Positions 22,772 through 32,892 of a DNA stretch of 64,000 nucleotides are shown one piece after another. This stretch comes from Gamarada debralockiae (Eukaryota; Ascomycota; Leotiomycetes; Helotiales; Hyphodiscaceae): contig NXFV01000942.1 of assembly GCA_002803225.1 (NCBI GenBank), forward strand, positions 1 through 64,000, given 5' to 3'. Within the stretch, counting starts at the first letter, position 1. The number at the start of each line of letters is the position of its first letter. Under the pieces are notes generated by a model. The model made no database searches, was not told the origin of the DNA, and worked only from the letters and a program-made list of their open reading frames with translations. A program made the position numbers and the translations under genes.

Positions 22772-24413
22772 ACAGTGTTCCGGCGGGCAGGCCTCTGATA
22801 ATCTAATGTCCTGGACAAGCTCTCTGCTATTCGCAACTCAATACGCGATCTGGAGACGCCGTCGGTTTTGTTGTCACCCAGCGGACACAAAAATCTGCGT
22901 GGTAGACACCAGGAAATTTCCGCGTGGGCAATTTGCATGGGACATGTGGCTTCTTCAAGCGTATCGCAATACTGCCGTAAGACTGGGTGGAGATATAGGG
23001 AAGTTCTTCCGCTTCCGTCTTGAGGATGAAAGATACTACAACGGAGAATATCTTTCCCAAGGTTCAGTAGATTATATGAGTCGATCATGTGTGATCTCTT
23101 TAGAAGTCTAGAGGAGTCTGGGCTCTTTGATCTCTATCCTGAGTTCGCTGAGGTACAGGGCATGGAGAGATAGATGAAACGTGAACTGCGGAAGGGCTGG
23201 TCCATCGAGCAAAGAACGACCCCTAGAGAGGTTCAGCTTGCGTAAATAGTGGCAAGGAAATATTTCAATACCTTCGAAATACCTGATATGATGTTAATAC
23301 TCCTAACATTCAAAGCCCGCAAAATAAACGGTAAGAGTCTTTATAATAACTTTCGTTTTAGATGAAGTTTGTTAATAATAACGTATAATTATCGAAGGAG
23401 ATCCTAGAGATGATAATAAATTCTGCCTAGAATGGGCCCGCATGCCAGATGAGGTCTGAAGATATGTAAGTTGTTAGTTGAGGGTCAGTACCTACACTGA
23501 AATAGGTCTAGTTCAGGGGTTTCCTATCGTACAGCATATAAGATTAGACTACCCCTCCCCCTTTGGATTCCTCAGTTATCGATCTACCTAGCAAATATAC
23601 GCATATTTACCCGCGAATATCGTCCCAACTGACGCTAGATTATTAAAATTGTGAAACTAAAGCATGAATGGATGGGGCGGTGCCTCTCTTCGCCTGCTGA
23701 ATGACGCATTTGGTATCCAAATAGTTAAAGAAATGTTTGACTATACTTAATTCGCTTTTACACCTGGATTCCGTCACTAGCAATTATGTTTCTGGTACTG
23801 TACTGTAAGCTCAGGTATTGAGAATGCTAAAATTTGGCGCTACTGTAGAGGAAATAATGAAAAGATGACCTGGAGTCCGCGCTACTAGGCCGTCCACGGT
23901 TCGGTTAGCTGTGATACTTCTGGCTGTGGCGGAATTGGGTATAGCGTGCTTTTATATAAAATACTGTAATATCACTAGCGTGGCCATTAATACAGGACCA
24001 TGTAAGCATGCTAAGCTCTCGCTAGAAAGCTTGGCATTTTATACATATATATTCCTTTGTCCGGATAAATTCGGCATGTACATTTCTTTTGCTTCATGCC
24101 TTAAGAGCTTGGAAACAGTATTCTTTCTGAATAGAAATTTTATACTATAGCCCCGAAATTGAGAACAGGCCGATACTCGTGATAAAGTAGGGGGCAAATG
24201 GTCAAGGTAGCTTTTGACGTCATCAACGGGAAGACTAATAGCATGACCAAGACCGAGGTATTTTTTCGTTGAAGATAGAATCCTTATAGAGGAATAACTC
24301 AAGAATAATAGTATACTAACTATAACGATGTTTACTCACGTGAAAAAACTTAAGACCTTTATACTATAGATTCGTCTCGGCACAGTGGGTGTCTCGCCAC
24401 GTAGGGAGGGACG
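22772..24413. other. Gene-poor AT-rich stretch
   Basis: Over 1.6 kb without a convincing gene. From about 23300 the sequence is AT-rich, like an old repeat worn beyond recognition. Short ORFs (23911-24150 plus, 24039-24302 minus) are Cys/Lys-rich and have no motifs. The last part is the 3' flank of the CorA-like gene. Confidence 0.55.
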
Positions 24414-27400
24414 TTACTCCTTCACCTTCATCATTGTCCTCTCAATATAATCCCTCATAGTCTCATACTTATACCCAATCACCAACGCCAAGATCACTAC
24501 CACAGCCGTAACCGGTAGTGCCACGATCCAAAACAACGACTGATTCGTCGCCTGGTTCCTAATATCGCTAGTATTCATGCCCAAGAAACTGGCCACAAAA
24601 CTCAGTGGCAGAAAGACCAGCGTCACTATCGTAAACACCAGGATCGCCTTCCCATGATCATCGTCATTGATCTCGACACTCGTTTTGTTGTCTTCTATCA
24701 GACGCTGTACTTGCTGCAGTAATTGGGAGAGTTGTGCTATCTCTTGCCAATATTTCTTTTGGTACTGCAGGACCAAATCACGCTCCGGTCGAACATTGAG
24801 ACGCGAGTCTCGGTGGTATTATGGAAGCTTTGTGGATCGAGTACTTTTAGTAAGTCTGTTTGAAGATTGTATTGCTCGTCTTTGGTTTGGAGGATAGCTC
24901 CTATCTCTTCCTCAACGTATTTGAGAGAACGGAGGAGTCGGCGTCTGAGGTATTGGCTAACCTGAAAGGACCACAACAGCGTAAAAATGTGATACCCCGA
25001 CTTCGAACTTTAGAATGCTACTTACCAGGCGAGTAATATATTCTTTGTACACTTCGAGAACCTTCTTGGACTCTGTTCCAGAGTGGAGATTCTTCAGGAC
25101 CATTGTTAAGATGTACTGCGGTCCTACTGCCTCGTACCTTTTTACACTGTGCGTGTAGTCTTGCGTTCGAATCATCAACGTCAGATCGAACCTTCCCTTG
25201 TCTACCGCTTCCTCAACGTCATAGCCAATGTGTTGAAGGGACATGACTTTAAAGTCGACCTCGTCATCATCAGAGGGCCTCCAGTCTGGAGCAATCCAGA
25301 ATTCACTGTGTTCTGTGACAATCTGAAGGACATGTGAAGCGTATATAAGAAGTAGTGCTAGCTTTGAGAACGCTATAACAAGTGCCTTGGGAAGCCGATA
25401 TCGCGGATTGTGATCCATGCCAAGCGTGCATACTCCGTCGCGGATTTCTTGGATGCCCTTATGTATGACATTCAAAAGATTTCCGCACTTCCTTAATATT
25501 TTCATGTGTTGTTCGCAGCGCCTTCTGTCAGACAGAGCTTCGTGTTTTTTAATCCAAGGCAAGGTATCATTGTCAGGTGGTTGCCTGTCAGAAGGAAAGT
25601 GCTCTTTCAGGAGATGATTGGAAGCATCATCCCGTTTTTTATATGGGAACTTCTTCTTGCATTCCGAGCACCTATTCAAAGGTACTGAAAGAGGTCGGAG
25701 ATGCTTGTTTTCCATGAACTCGGATTTCTCGATATCTTCAATAACCCAGACCGTGCCCTGGTTGGTATACAATCGCGAGATCAAATTATGCTTCTGAGCT
25801 TCGTCGACAATCTATTGAAATGTAAGAAATCTTGGAATGTCTTCAAAAACACAGGAAGTTATTATTACCTTGATAATCTTCTTCAATGAACCATAGTATC
25901 GGTCAATGACTTGATGAGAATAACTTGGTGGAACGAAGCATTCGAGAAGTTCGTTTGCTGTGGTTGAGAATTGGTGAAGTCTTTTCTCATACTCTAACAC
26001 TTCCTTCCGTTCGCCAACCGGTTCATTGGCCGGTCCAGCATTCAAAAAAACTCCAGCGGGTTCGTGCTTAGATCTGGCAGCTGGTGTGCCATCTTTTGGC
26101 TCGCCACCACCCCGTTTATCTTCTGGTACAGGACGAGGCTGATCCTGAATGTTAAATACCGCGTCTGTTCGATTAGCTGACTCCATTGCTCTGAACAATT
26201 TGACATGATGACCCGACTTGTCCGTCAAGAGAGAATTATAGACACGCTCCAGAACTTCCTTAAGGCTGGAATCACCGCCTTCTCTTTGACTATTGTTGTT
26301 GCCTTTGTTGCTGTTTGGCGTGCGCGGAGGGCCCCTCACGCTACTCATGTGTGGTTCACGGAAATCATTCTGGCCAACAAAATCTTTGCTCTGGACATTG
26401 CTAAGTCGAGGCTCGTCCATAACCTCTCTCGATTCGATAGGAGGCCACATCAGTATCGGCAAGACCGAAGGCTTCATCGGTGGCATTGGACGAGAAGATT
26501 TAAACGATCCAGATCTCCGTTCCCTTTGGGAATTGCTCGTTCTTTCAAATGACTTCCGGGTGTCTGACGAGTTGGATCTACCCTGCTTAGCCCTCGATTT
26601 ATTGGGTCTTGATTTCGTCTTTGACTCTTCCGGCCTGGCAGCGTTGCTGTCATCATTGACACTGACAGCAGGTACGTTCTCCTTTTTCCTTTTCAGGATG
26701 TAATAGATATCTGGCTCAATTGCGTCATTGTTTGCTGAGTTGGAAACGATATGATCGGCCGCAGGACGGCCGCGACTGCGCCGATAAGGAGGTGGCCTTC
26801 GCCCCGGCTGGATACCATCGCTCAAGTATTTATCCGTTTCCATCCGTGGGTCTTCAAAATGCGTTTCTTCATATCTAGGACGGATATCTATCGTCTCACG
26901 CCTTCTGATGTCTGTGTAAGAATATTGAGGAGGAGGGTCGTCTCGTTTTGGCTCTCGCAGTCCCCGTGTTCGAACCATAGCGCTTTGGGGATCCTCAATG
27001 AAAGAAGAGTTCCGTCGTGGTGGTGGAAGTAGACCTCGTATAGACTGGTAAGAAATTTCATTCCGCGGTCTTGTCCGCGATGGTCCAGAAAGTGACAAAG
27101 GACGCCCGACTCGAACAAGAGCTTGCTGCGTTTCATACGGAATCAGTGCCATGCTGTTGTCCGTAGGATAACTCGGGCGAAGCTCTCGCTCGGGATTTGA
27201 ATCATAGTTGTCGGGTTCAGCTAATATCAGTTGTTCAGATGATTCAGTATTGATTGTGGCTTGGTGGTTGAAAAGCTTATTTCTATTAGCATCTTTTGTA
27301 GCACTTGAGTCCTCGTGGTTGTTTGGAGACGCTCTTTCGGGGCCGTATTCCTTCTCCTTCCCTTTAGCATGGGGTTGATGAGTTCCTACTGTCCCATATG

Positions 27401-29660
27401 GTCTCTCGTTGCCGTGTGCAGTTACCCTTGCACCCAGAACTCGGTTTTCGTTTTGGAAGCGGCGGCGATCTTCGTAAACGACTGGCCTTCCGTATTGAGA
27501 CATCTTACGTATGGGATCTATTGTTGATCTACGGCGAAGCTGTGGTGGTATAACACTGTAATGTGCACCCCGTCCATATTGTCTATCCCTTGTAAATTGC
27601 CGCTGAACGCGAGGGTATATCACATTCCGCCTTCGTACCATAGGTTGTCGGAAGTGCTGTAAGTAGTAGTCATCTTCGGAATCGGAATCATGATCGGTAG
27701 AATCTTCCTTGAAGTGAATAAATATGTCAATGAACGGCGACTCCTCGGAGGCAAGGATTATGGGCCATTGTGAAGCGTTTAGTGTCTGCTTGTCTTTCAT
27801 AAAGAGATCAAACTCATTCTTGACGATATGACGAGGACCTAGTTCGCACTGTGTATAGACTAGTTCTTCCAGTTCCTGTGCCAGCAAAACCAAATCTTAG
27901 CAGGGCTACTTAGAATTTTGAGTCTACATAGATGAAGGTCTCCCATGAATCACGAGATTCATTAATTTATGATGCAGGATTCGAGAAGTTCTTAATAGAG
28001 TGCATTTTCCAGAGTTACCTGCTTGCAATGGCAAAGTACGAGTAAAACCTCTCAAAGGAGACCGAGGCACGACCAAAAAAGCTTTCATGCCGGTCTCTAG
28101 AACTGTGAATTATATAAAAATGTGAACTTACAAACCACGTCTTGCACTGATCAAGAGGGAAGAAGAACAGTCGATCATATGGATCTCTTACTCGAAGGAC
28201 GGAAGGGCCTCTCCCATCACTCGATGTCAATTTTTGAATCTTGATATTTTCGCCTCGCATGCTGGTGGATGATTCAGTAGAGTAAGTGATCAGAACATCT
28301 ACAATCGAATTAGAGCATAGACGATAATATCTGACTCCATGAAACTTGCCTGACCCTATGACAATTGACCAGACTTGCGCGACGCCTATGGCTTTGTCGA
28401 CACGATTTGGGCGGTCAAGCTTGCTTACTGTTTGCTCCGCATCCCTAAGTTTTGTTGACTCCAATGGGTACATGGTTTGTAAAAGGCCCCGGGGATAGTG
28501 GAAGGGGGAATGCCGTTGCTGCGGCGGCCCTTGGAAAGCGAAAAATGGGAAATTGATGAAAGTGCAATGACGATCTGGCTTTCTGGCTGTTGGTTTACCA
28601 ATGCTATGACTCTCCCCTCGGAGAAACGATTGCGTCGAGATAGAATCCGTGAACGTAAGACTTCTCTGCCCTCTCTGCGACTTTACGAAGCAGAGAACGG
28701 GCAATTATTCGGTCATCGTTGTTCAAATCCGGGGTCTGTTTGATAAGATCCTAACTGGTCATGTCAGCAAGCGGTACGGCATAGAGTACGACATCCATGT
28801 GTACTCACCTCGAGAGACTTGATGCTCATATTCTCTTGTTGTAGATGGCTAAAAAGCATGTTAATACGTAGTACATGTTGGTTGAGGAACACCCACATCC
28901 ATCGAAGATTTGGAGTTTTGCCTGGATCATCCTTCGAATTCTTGGTCAGTATGATCTTTTCGACCTCCGCTTCGTCGGTAAAGCCGCGCGATGTCTCTAT
29001 AAATAGAGTCTTTGGCGCTATGAAAGCAGACTCGGTTCCTCTGTCGTTCCAGTCCGGCTCCTTTTCATCAACTAAATTGACATCAATACTAAGAGGATTG
29101 CCTTGCCTGTCAAAAGGAGGCATGTGTGGTGAAGCGTGGTACGGTCTGGGGTAATTCTCGAGGATCACTGGAGCAGGCAGGGGAGATATTTCCTCCGGGT
29201 AGAACCTATCCATTCCAGAACCGGGGCCGTAATATGCTCCATAACCGTACTCCTGATGACGATCCCTCCCAAAATAAGGCCGATTCCTAGGAAGAGACTC
29301 AGAACGGCCTCTGACTCGCTCCCAGGATCCTTCTCGTGAATAATAACCCCCTCCGGGATTGACAACGCGAGGACGGCCGCGATCAAACGGGCTGGAATCT
29401 CTGCCGTGTTCCCCATACGATGGTGAGCTCTCCCTAGGAAATCCTTCCGCATGTGGGTTTCTGCTTCGAATGCGCCGATTGAGCGAATCGTCGCTGTCGT
29501 AGTCACTACGGCCATCGTTACCATAGTAATAGCCACTCTCCTCGCCAGGATAGCGGCGAGGAAGGTGTACCTGTACAGAGGGGCCATTCCCATGTCTTCC
29601 TCCTATCTGCCTGTTAATAAACTCATCGTCATCCTCATCGTCACCAACCCAGGCATTCAT
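24414..29660 (-). CDS. CorA-like Mg2+ transporter with long disordered N-terminus; two apparent frameshifts
   Basis: Six exons: 28809-29660, 28350-28750, 28132-28298, 25869-27875, 25026-25811 and 24414-24961. The C-terminus has the CorA pair of helices with the GMN signature ending helix 1 (SFVASFLGMNTSDI), so it is probably a divalent cation channel or relative in a membrane. Upstream is a coiled segment (VLQYQKKYWQEIAQL) and a region with CSECKKKF. The long exon 25869-27875 is Arg/Ser/Pro-rich and disordered, as is the N-terminus (acidic, then RGRPR repeats). The start at 29660 (MNAWVGDDEDDDEF) is the first ATG. Intron 28299-28349 appears to use a GC donor. The frame shifts by one base at about 28610-28640 (between SPRGES and SIGKPTARKP) and at about 24790 (between VSMFD and ERDLVLQY). 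These may be sequence errors, unrecognised splices or true mutations. Confidence 0.75.
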
Positions 29661-29889
29661 CCTGACAAGGCTGCGCAATCAGCCTCAGTCGTTTGGCTTG
29701 ACTAAGGTTTCGTGACGGTGGGAGCGCAGCTTCGGATATCGCAATCTGTTGTTTCTATGGGGAAAAAGTCGAAAATCGATGACCATTGAGCAGTAGTGAT
29801 AGCAAGAGAGAAGAGGTGTAGTCTTGGTCGGCGGTGATGCTTCTTCAACTCGCAATCTTGCAGCCTCAAGCCGCACTTACCAATGGCGG

Positions 29890-29945
29890 CGAATCACGTG
29901 TGTCTATATCACGTGACGTTTCCAGTCAATGATCACGTGATATTA
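29890..29945. promoter_or_regulatory. Cluster of three CACGTG boxes
   Basis: CACGTG occurs at 29895, 29910 and 29934, the last within the palindrome ATCACGTGAT. The cluster lies 235-280 bp upstream of the CorA-like start codon. CACGTG is the core of bHLH sites (Cbf1/Pho4-type). Binding here is inference. Confidence 0.5.
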
Positions 29946-30317
29946 GCTAAGGATAAAAGTTATTAGCAACGCAGGTTTACATAAGCGTATTGACGCGCTC
30001 TGTGGCACAGGTGTCGATTCATGAATTTGAGTTATCATATTGAGACTACAGTTATTGATACATATATTGAGCATCAGAACGATAGGCAGCAGTAGGCTAC
30101 AGCACTACAAATTAGGTACCCTTTTCCTGTCACGATGTGTCAATCATGTGACTCAACCGTCACATGTCCCACGCTAACAAAGTGTTAAAATATAGGTAGA
30201 GCATGAATGGATACTGAGCGATGGTGGGAGCAGAGCTCCTTATATATACAGAATGTGGAGTTGATGCCTGAGTGTCAACATAATAGATATTAAGGGAGCT
30301 TTTATAATTTATGAAGA

Positions 30318-30913
30318 GTAAATATTTTTGCTCTTTTGAGTTCAATATTTAATGAGTTTTCTTATAGAGAAAATAGGGTATTTTTGAAAGAAGTTTTTAA
30401 AATGGCTTCCTGTTAACACGGTAATGACCCTGTAGAGCAACAGGTACAAGTTAGGCAGTGGTAAAAAGGTAGTATATTAAAACTAAAAATATTCTGTTTA
30501 GCCAGTCACATGACGTAGGTAGTGATACACTAGTGCAACTGCACTCCTACATAGTAGGGTGTTCTAACACTTACTTAAATTGCTTATAATTAAGAGGTTT
30601 ATAGTATTTGGATTAAAGTTGGTTTTGTTATTAATTTACAAAGTAGGTGAGTTCTGGTGTGATTTTCGATGATTTAAGTACCGCTGTTCCACGAGCTAGC
30701 ACACCCCCTGGTGAATCCTTCCAACAGTCGGAATTCCTAAGGCATAAAGGCGGCCATAAACTCTGCTATGAGTCGTCAAATAGTTTTAGCGATTGGAAGT
30801 TCCCACACATGCCCTAATATACTCAAAACATCAGGAGTATTAGCGACTCATGGGTGCCGGACGCCGGAGAGGTACTGGACTGCACAGGGGTAGGCCGTGA
30901 TGCAATGCTATGG
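30318..30913. repeat. Dispersed repeat family A, copy 2 (interrupted)
   Basis: Matches 14042-14494 in the same orientation on both sides of an extra segment of about 160 bp at 30409-30571. Substitutions between the copies are largely transitions, as expected after RIP. The repeat has no ORF and no visible terminal repeats. Confidence 0.85.
30409..30570. mobile_element. Small MITE nested in repeat A copy 2
   Basis: Absent from repeat copy 1, so its borders can be read directly. It is flanked by CTT on both sides (possible 3-bp target duplication). Its ends are related inverted repeats: TGTTAACAC at the left and, in reverse complement, TGTTAGAACACC at the right. It has no coding capacity. Confidence 0.75.
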
Positions 30914-31053
30914 ACATGGTCTGAAGCAGTTCAGACAGTAAGTTTCTTCTACAGTGTACTGCCAGTTCCTGAATCATTGAAACAAGTGGACAATTCGCTA
31001 CTATAGATCTAGCGCAAGACCAACTGGTGGAAACCCCCAATCCTCGCTTAATG

Positions 31054-31119
31054 TAATAGTCGGGCTAAACCACTCCTGCAGGGAAGGGCCTCTACAGGAG
31101 TGGTTTAGCCCGACTATTA
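31054..31119. repeat. Perfect 25-bp inverted repeat (hairpin)
   Basis: 31054-31078 and 31095-31119 are exact reverse complements around a 16-base spacer. The arm begins TAATAGTCGGGC and ends CCACTCCTG. It lies in intergenic DNA next to repeat family A and no gene needs it as a terminator. It may be a very short foldback element. Confidence 0.9.
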
Positions 31120-31478
31120 AGCAATGAGACAGAAACTCGAAAAGAGTGCAAAAAAAGTATTTCGTCCGACACCTGTGTGATTCGAGGGGAGCGGCAATCG
31201 ATGATCACAGTTTTCTAAGTTGGAAGAGGGTAAATCAAATTCCCGGAGATAGATAATTTGTACAAGCATCAGATCTTCATTTTATATTCCATCGACCTAC
31301 TTCATAGCTACCATAATCAGACAATAAGATAAAATTCTTAGATAGAAAAGAAAGAGGGTATTGAGATCTGAAACGATATACAAAAACAACATCGACGAAG
31401 TCCGGTATTGAAGCCCGAAGGAAAACACCAAGAACACCGATCTCCAATGCCGCTAAAACATCCAACAGACCCAAGATA

Positions 31479-32497
31479 TCACGCAGTTTTGGCACCCATA
31501 TTTTGACTCCACGCCTCATCAGCACTCTCATCCTTCCCCGCCGCCCCAACAATAAACTCCAATACCTTGCTGACACGATCATTCAAAATGCCAGCGCGGC
31601 CCATCTGTTCAGTAGGCGTAATACCAGCAGCCTGCAAACCCGCCGCTTTGGCCCTCCAAGCCTTCTCCTCCCTTTGTTTCAGCGCACGATCAACCCTCAT
31701 CGGCACAGCGAGTGTAACCCTCACCAGATGAATCGTCAATCGCGCCCTACCCACAACATCCAGATACCCTAATCCCATGAGTCTCTTCTGAACTCTATGG
31801 ATCCTTCCCAATTCAATATATATCAACAAAGCATACGTCCTGGTCGTCAAGACCAGTTCGCGTATTCTAATGAAACTCCGCTCGACATTTATGACGACTT
31901 CTTCGGAGACCAAGTTCGGGTATTGCCCGTGCAAGGATTCGAGCCATCGTCGCACAATCTGAAAATCGCCGGTCATGAACTCATGTAGGATTGCTTCGAC
32001 GGCGCTGCGGAACGTGTATTCGCCGCCTAGAAAGGTGGTTTTGTCAGGAAGTTGAGAGGAGGTAGGTTTGCTGGCTCGGTCATAGGTTCGGCGAGCAGAG
32101 GGCGATTTGAGGATATCGAATGCGAAGCCAAGGCGTTGAAATGCACTATAGACGTTAGAGAGGGCGTAATTGCAGTATTTCGGAACTGACCTGGTGGATT
32201 GTGGATGGAATGGCGGTTTATCTGGATGGCAGATTTTGGATCGCTCGAGGTAACATCGTCGCAATTCAGCTGCAGAGGCAGAGTGTGTTGCGCCGAGGAT
32301 TTTATACAACTGATTGGAATTAGCATATCGTGATTTCGACTCATAGAGGGAGAATATACATCTTCTTCGTGGAGAATGTCTATGGGGGATGTTAGAAGAG
32401 GCAATCACATGTCACGGGCTTCACAGCGCTCACCTTGAATTATGTCATCCTTTTGATCAAGAATGGCGCTCTGTGTCTGATGACTGTCATCAGACAT
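31479..32497 (-). CDS. J-domain (DnaJ-like) protein
   Basis: Four exons: 32434-32497, 32360-32379 (20 nt), 32191-32309 and 31479-32145, giving 289 residues. The J domain starts at about residue 28 (EEDLYKILGATHSASAAEL) and has the Hsp70-activating HPD within SKICHPDK; the segment LGFAFDILKSPSARRTYDRA closes it. The rest is basic and helical, ending without a known domain. It would stimulate an Hsp70 ATPase; the compartment is unclear as there is no signal or zinc-finger region. The first intron lies before the J domain, and two very short introns (50 and 45 nt) flank exon 3. Each splice keeps the frame and restores conserved sequence. It is divergent from FIG4 across about 400 bp containing a CACGTG box at 32683. 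Confidence 0.88.
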
Positions 32498-32682
32498 GGC
32501 GATATGATAGACGCATTAGAGAAGCAGAGAAAGATAGGACATATTTTTGAAGATATATTATAAATAAGAAGGGAGAGAAGACCCTCGGCCAGAAGGGATA
32601 AAATTTGGACTTTGGTGGTGGTGTTTGGGGTCTGTAGCGTGCATTCACATTCACATGGAAATTTGAAATCTGGGCTTTATCA

Positions 32683-32688
32683 CACGTG
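32683..32688. promoter_or_regulatory. CACGTG box in the shared J-protein/FIG4 promoter
   Basis: One CACGTG hexamer lies between the two divergent start codons (32497 and 32893). It is one of several such boxes in intergenic regions of this window. Function is inferred from the motif only. Confidence 0.35.
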
Positions 32689-32892
32689 AAAACAGGGGTA
32701 AACTGTGTGGGGGTAATCGGGCGGGAAGTGGCGGCCTTGATGCCTCACAATTTCTACTTCTGACATCACTGATGCCATTTCCGATTGTTGACATCAAACT
32801 CGATACGGATAACGAAAAACACCATTCCGATACTCCTCCAACGCCCTGACGATACCGACATGACAATACGATAACCTCAACTCCTCGCCATC

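Noticed and set aside
22710..23111. 133-codon ORF after the DUF3176 gene
   Set aside because: It starts inside the DUF3176 gene in another frame and has no motif; composition does not continue as protein.
31054..31119. Hairpin as a tRNA or structured RNA gene
   Set aside because: A single perfect stem without D-loop, anticodon or T-loop features; no polymerase III boxes seen.
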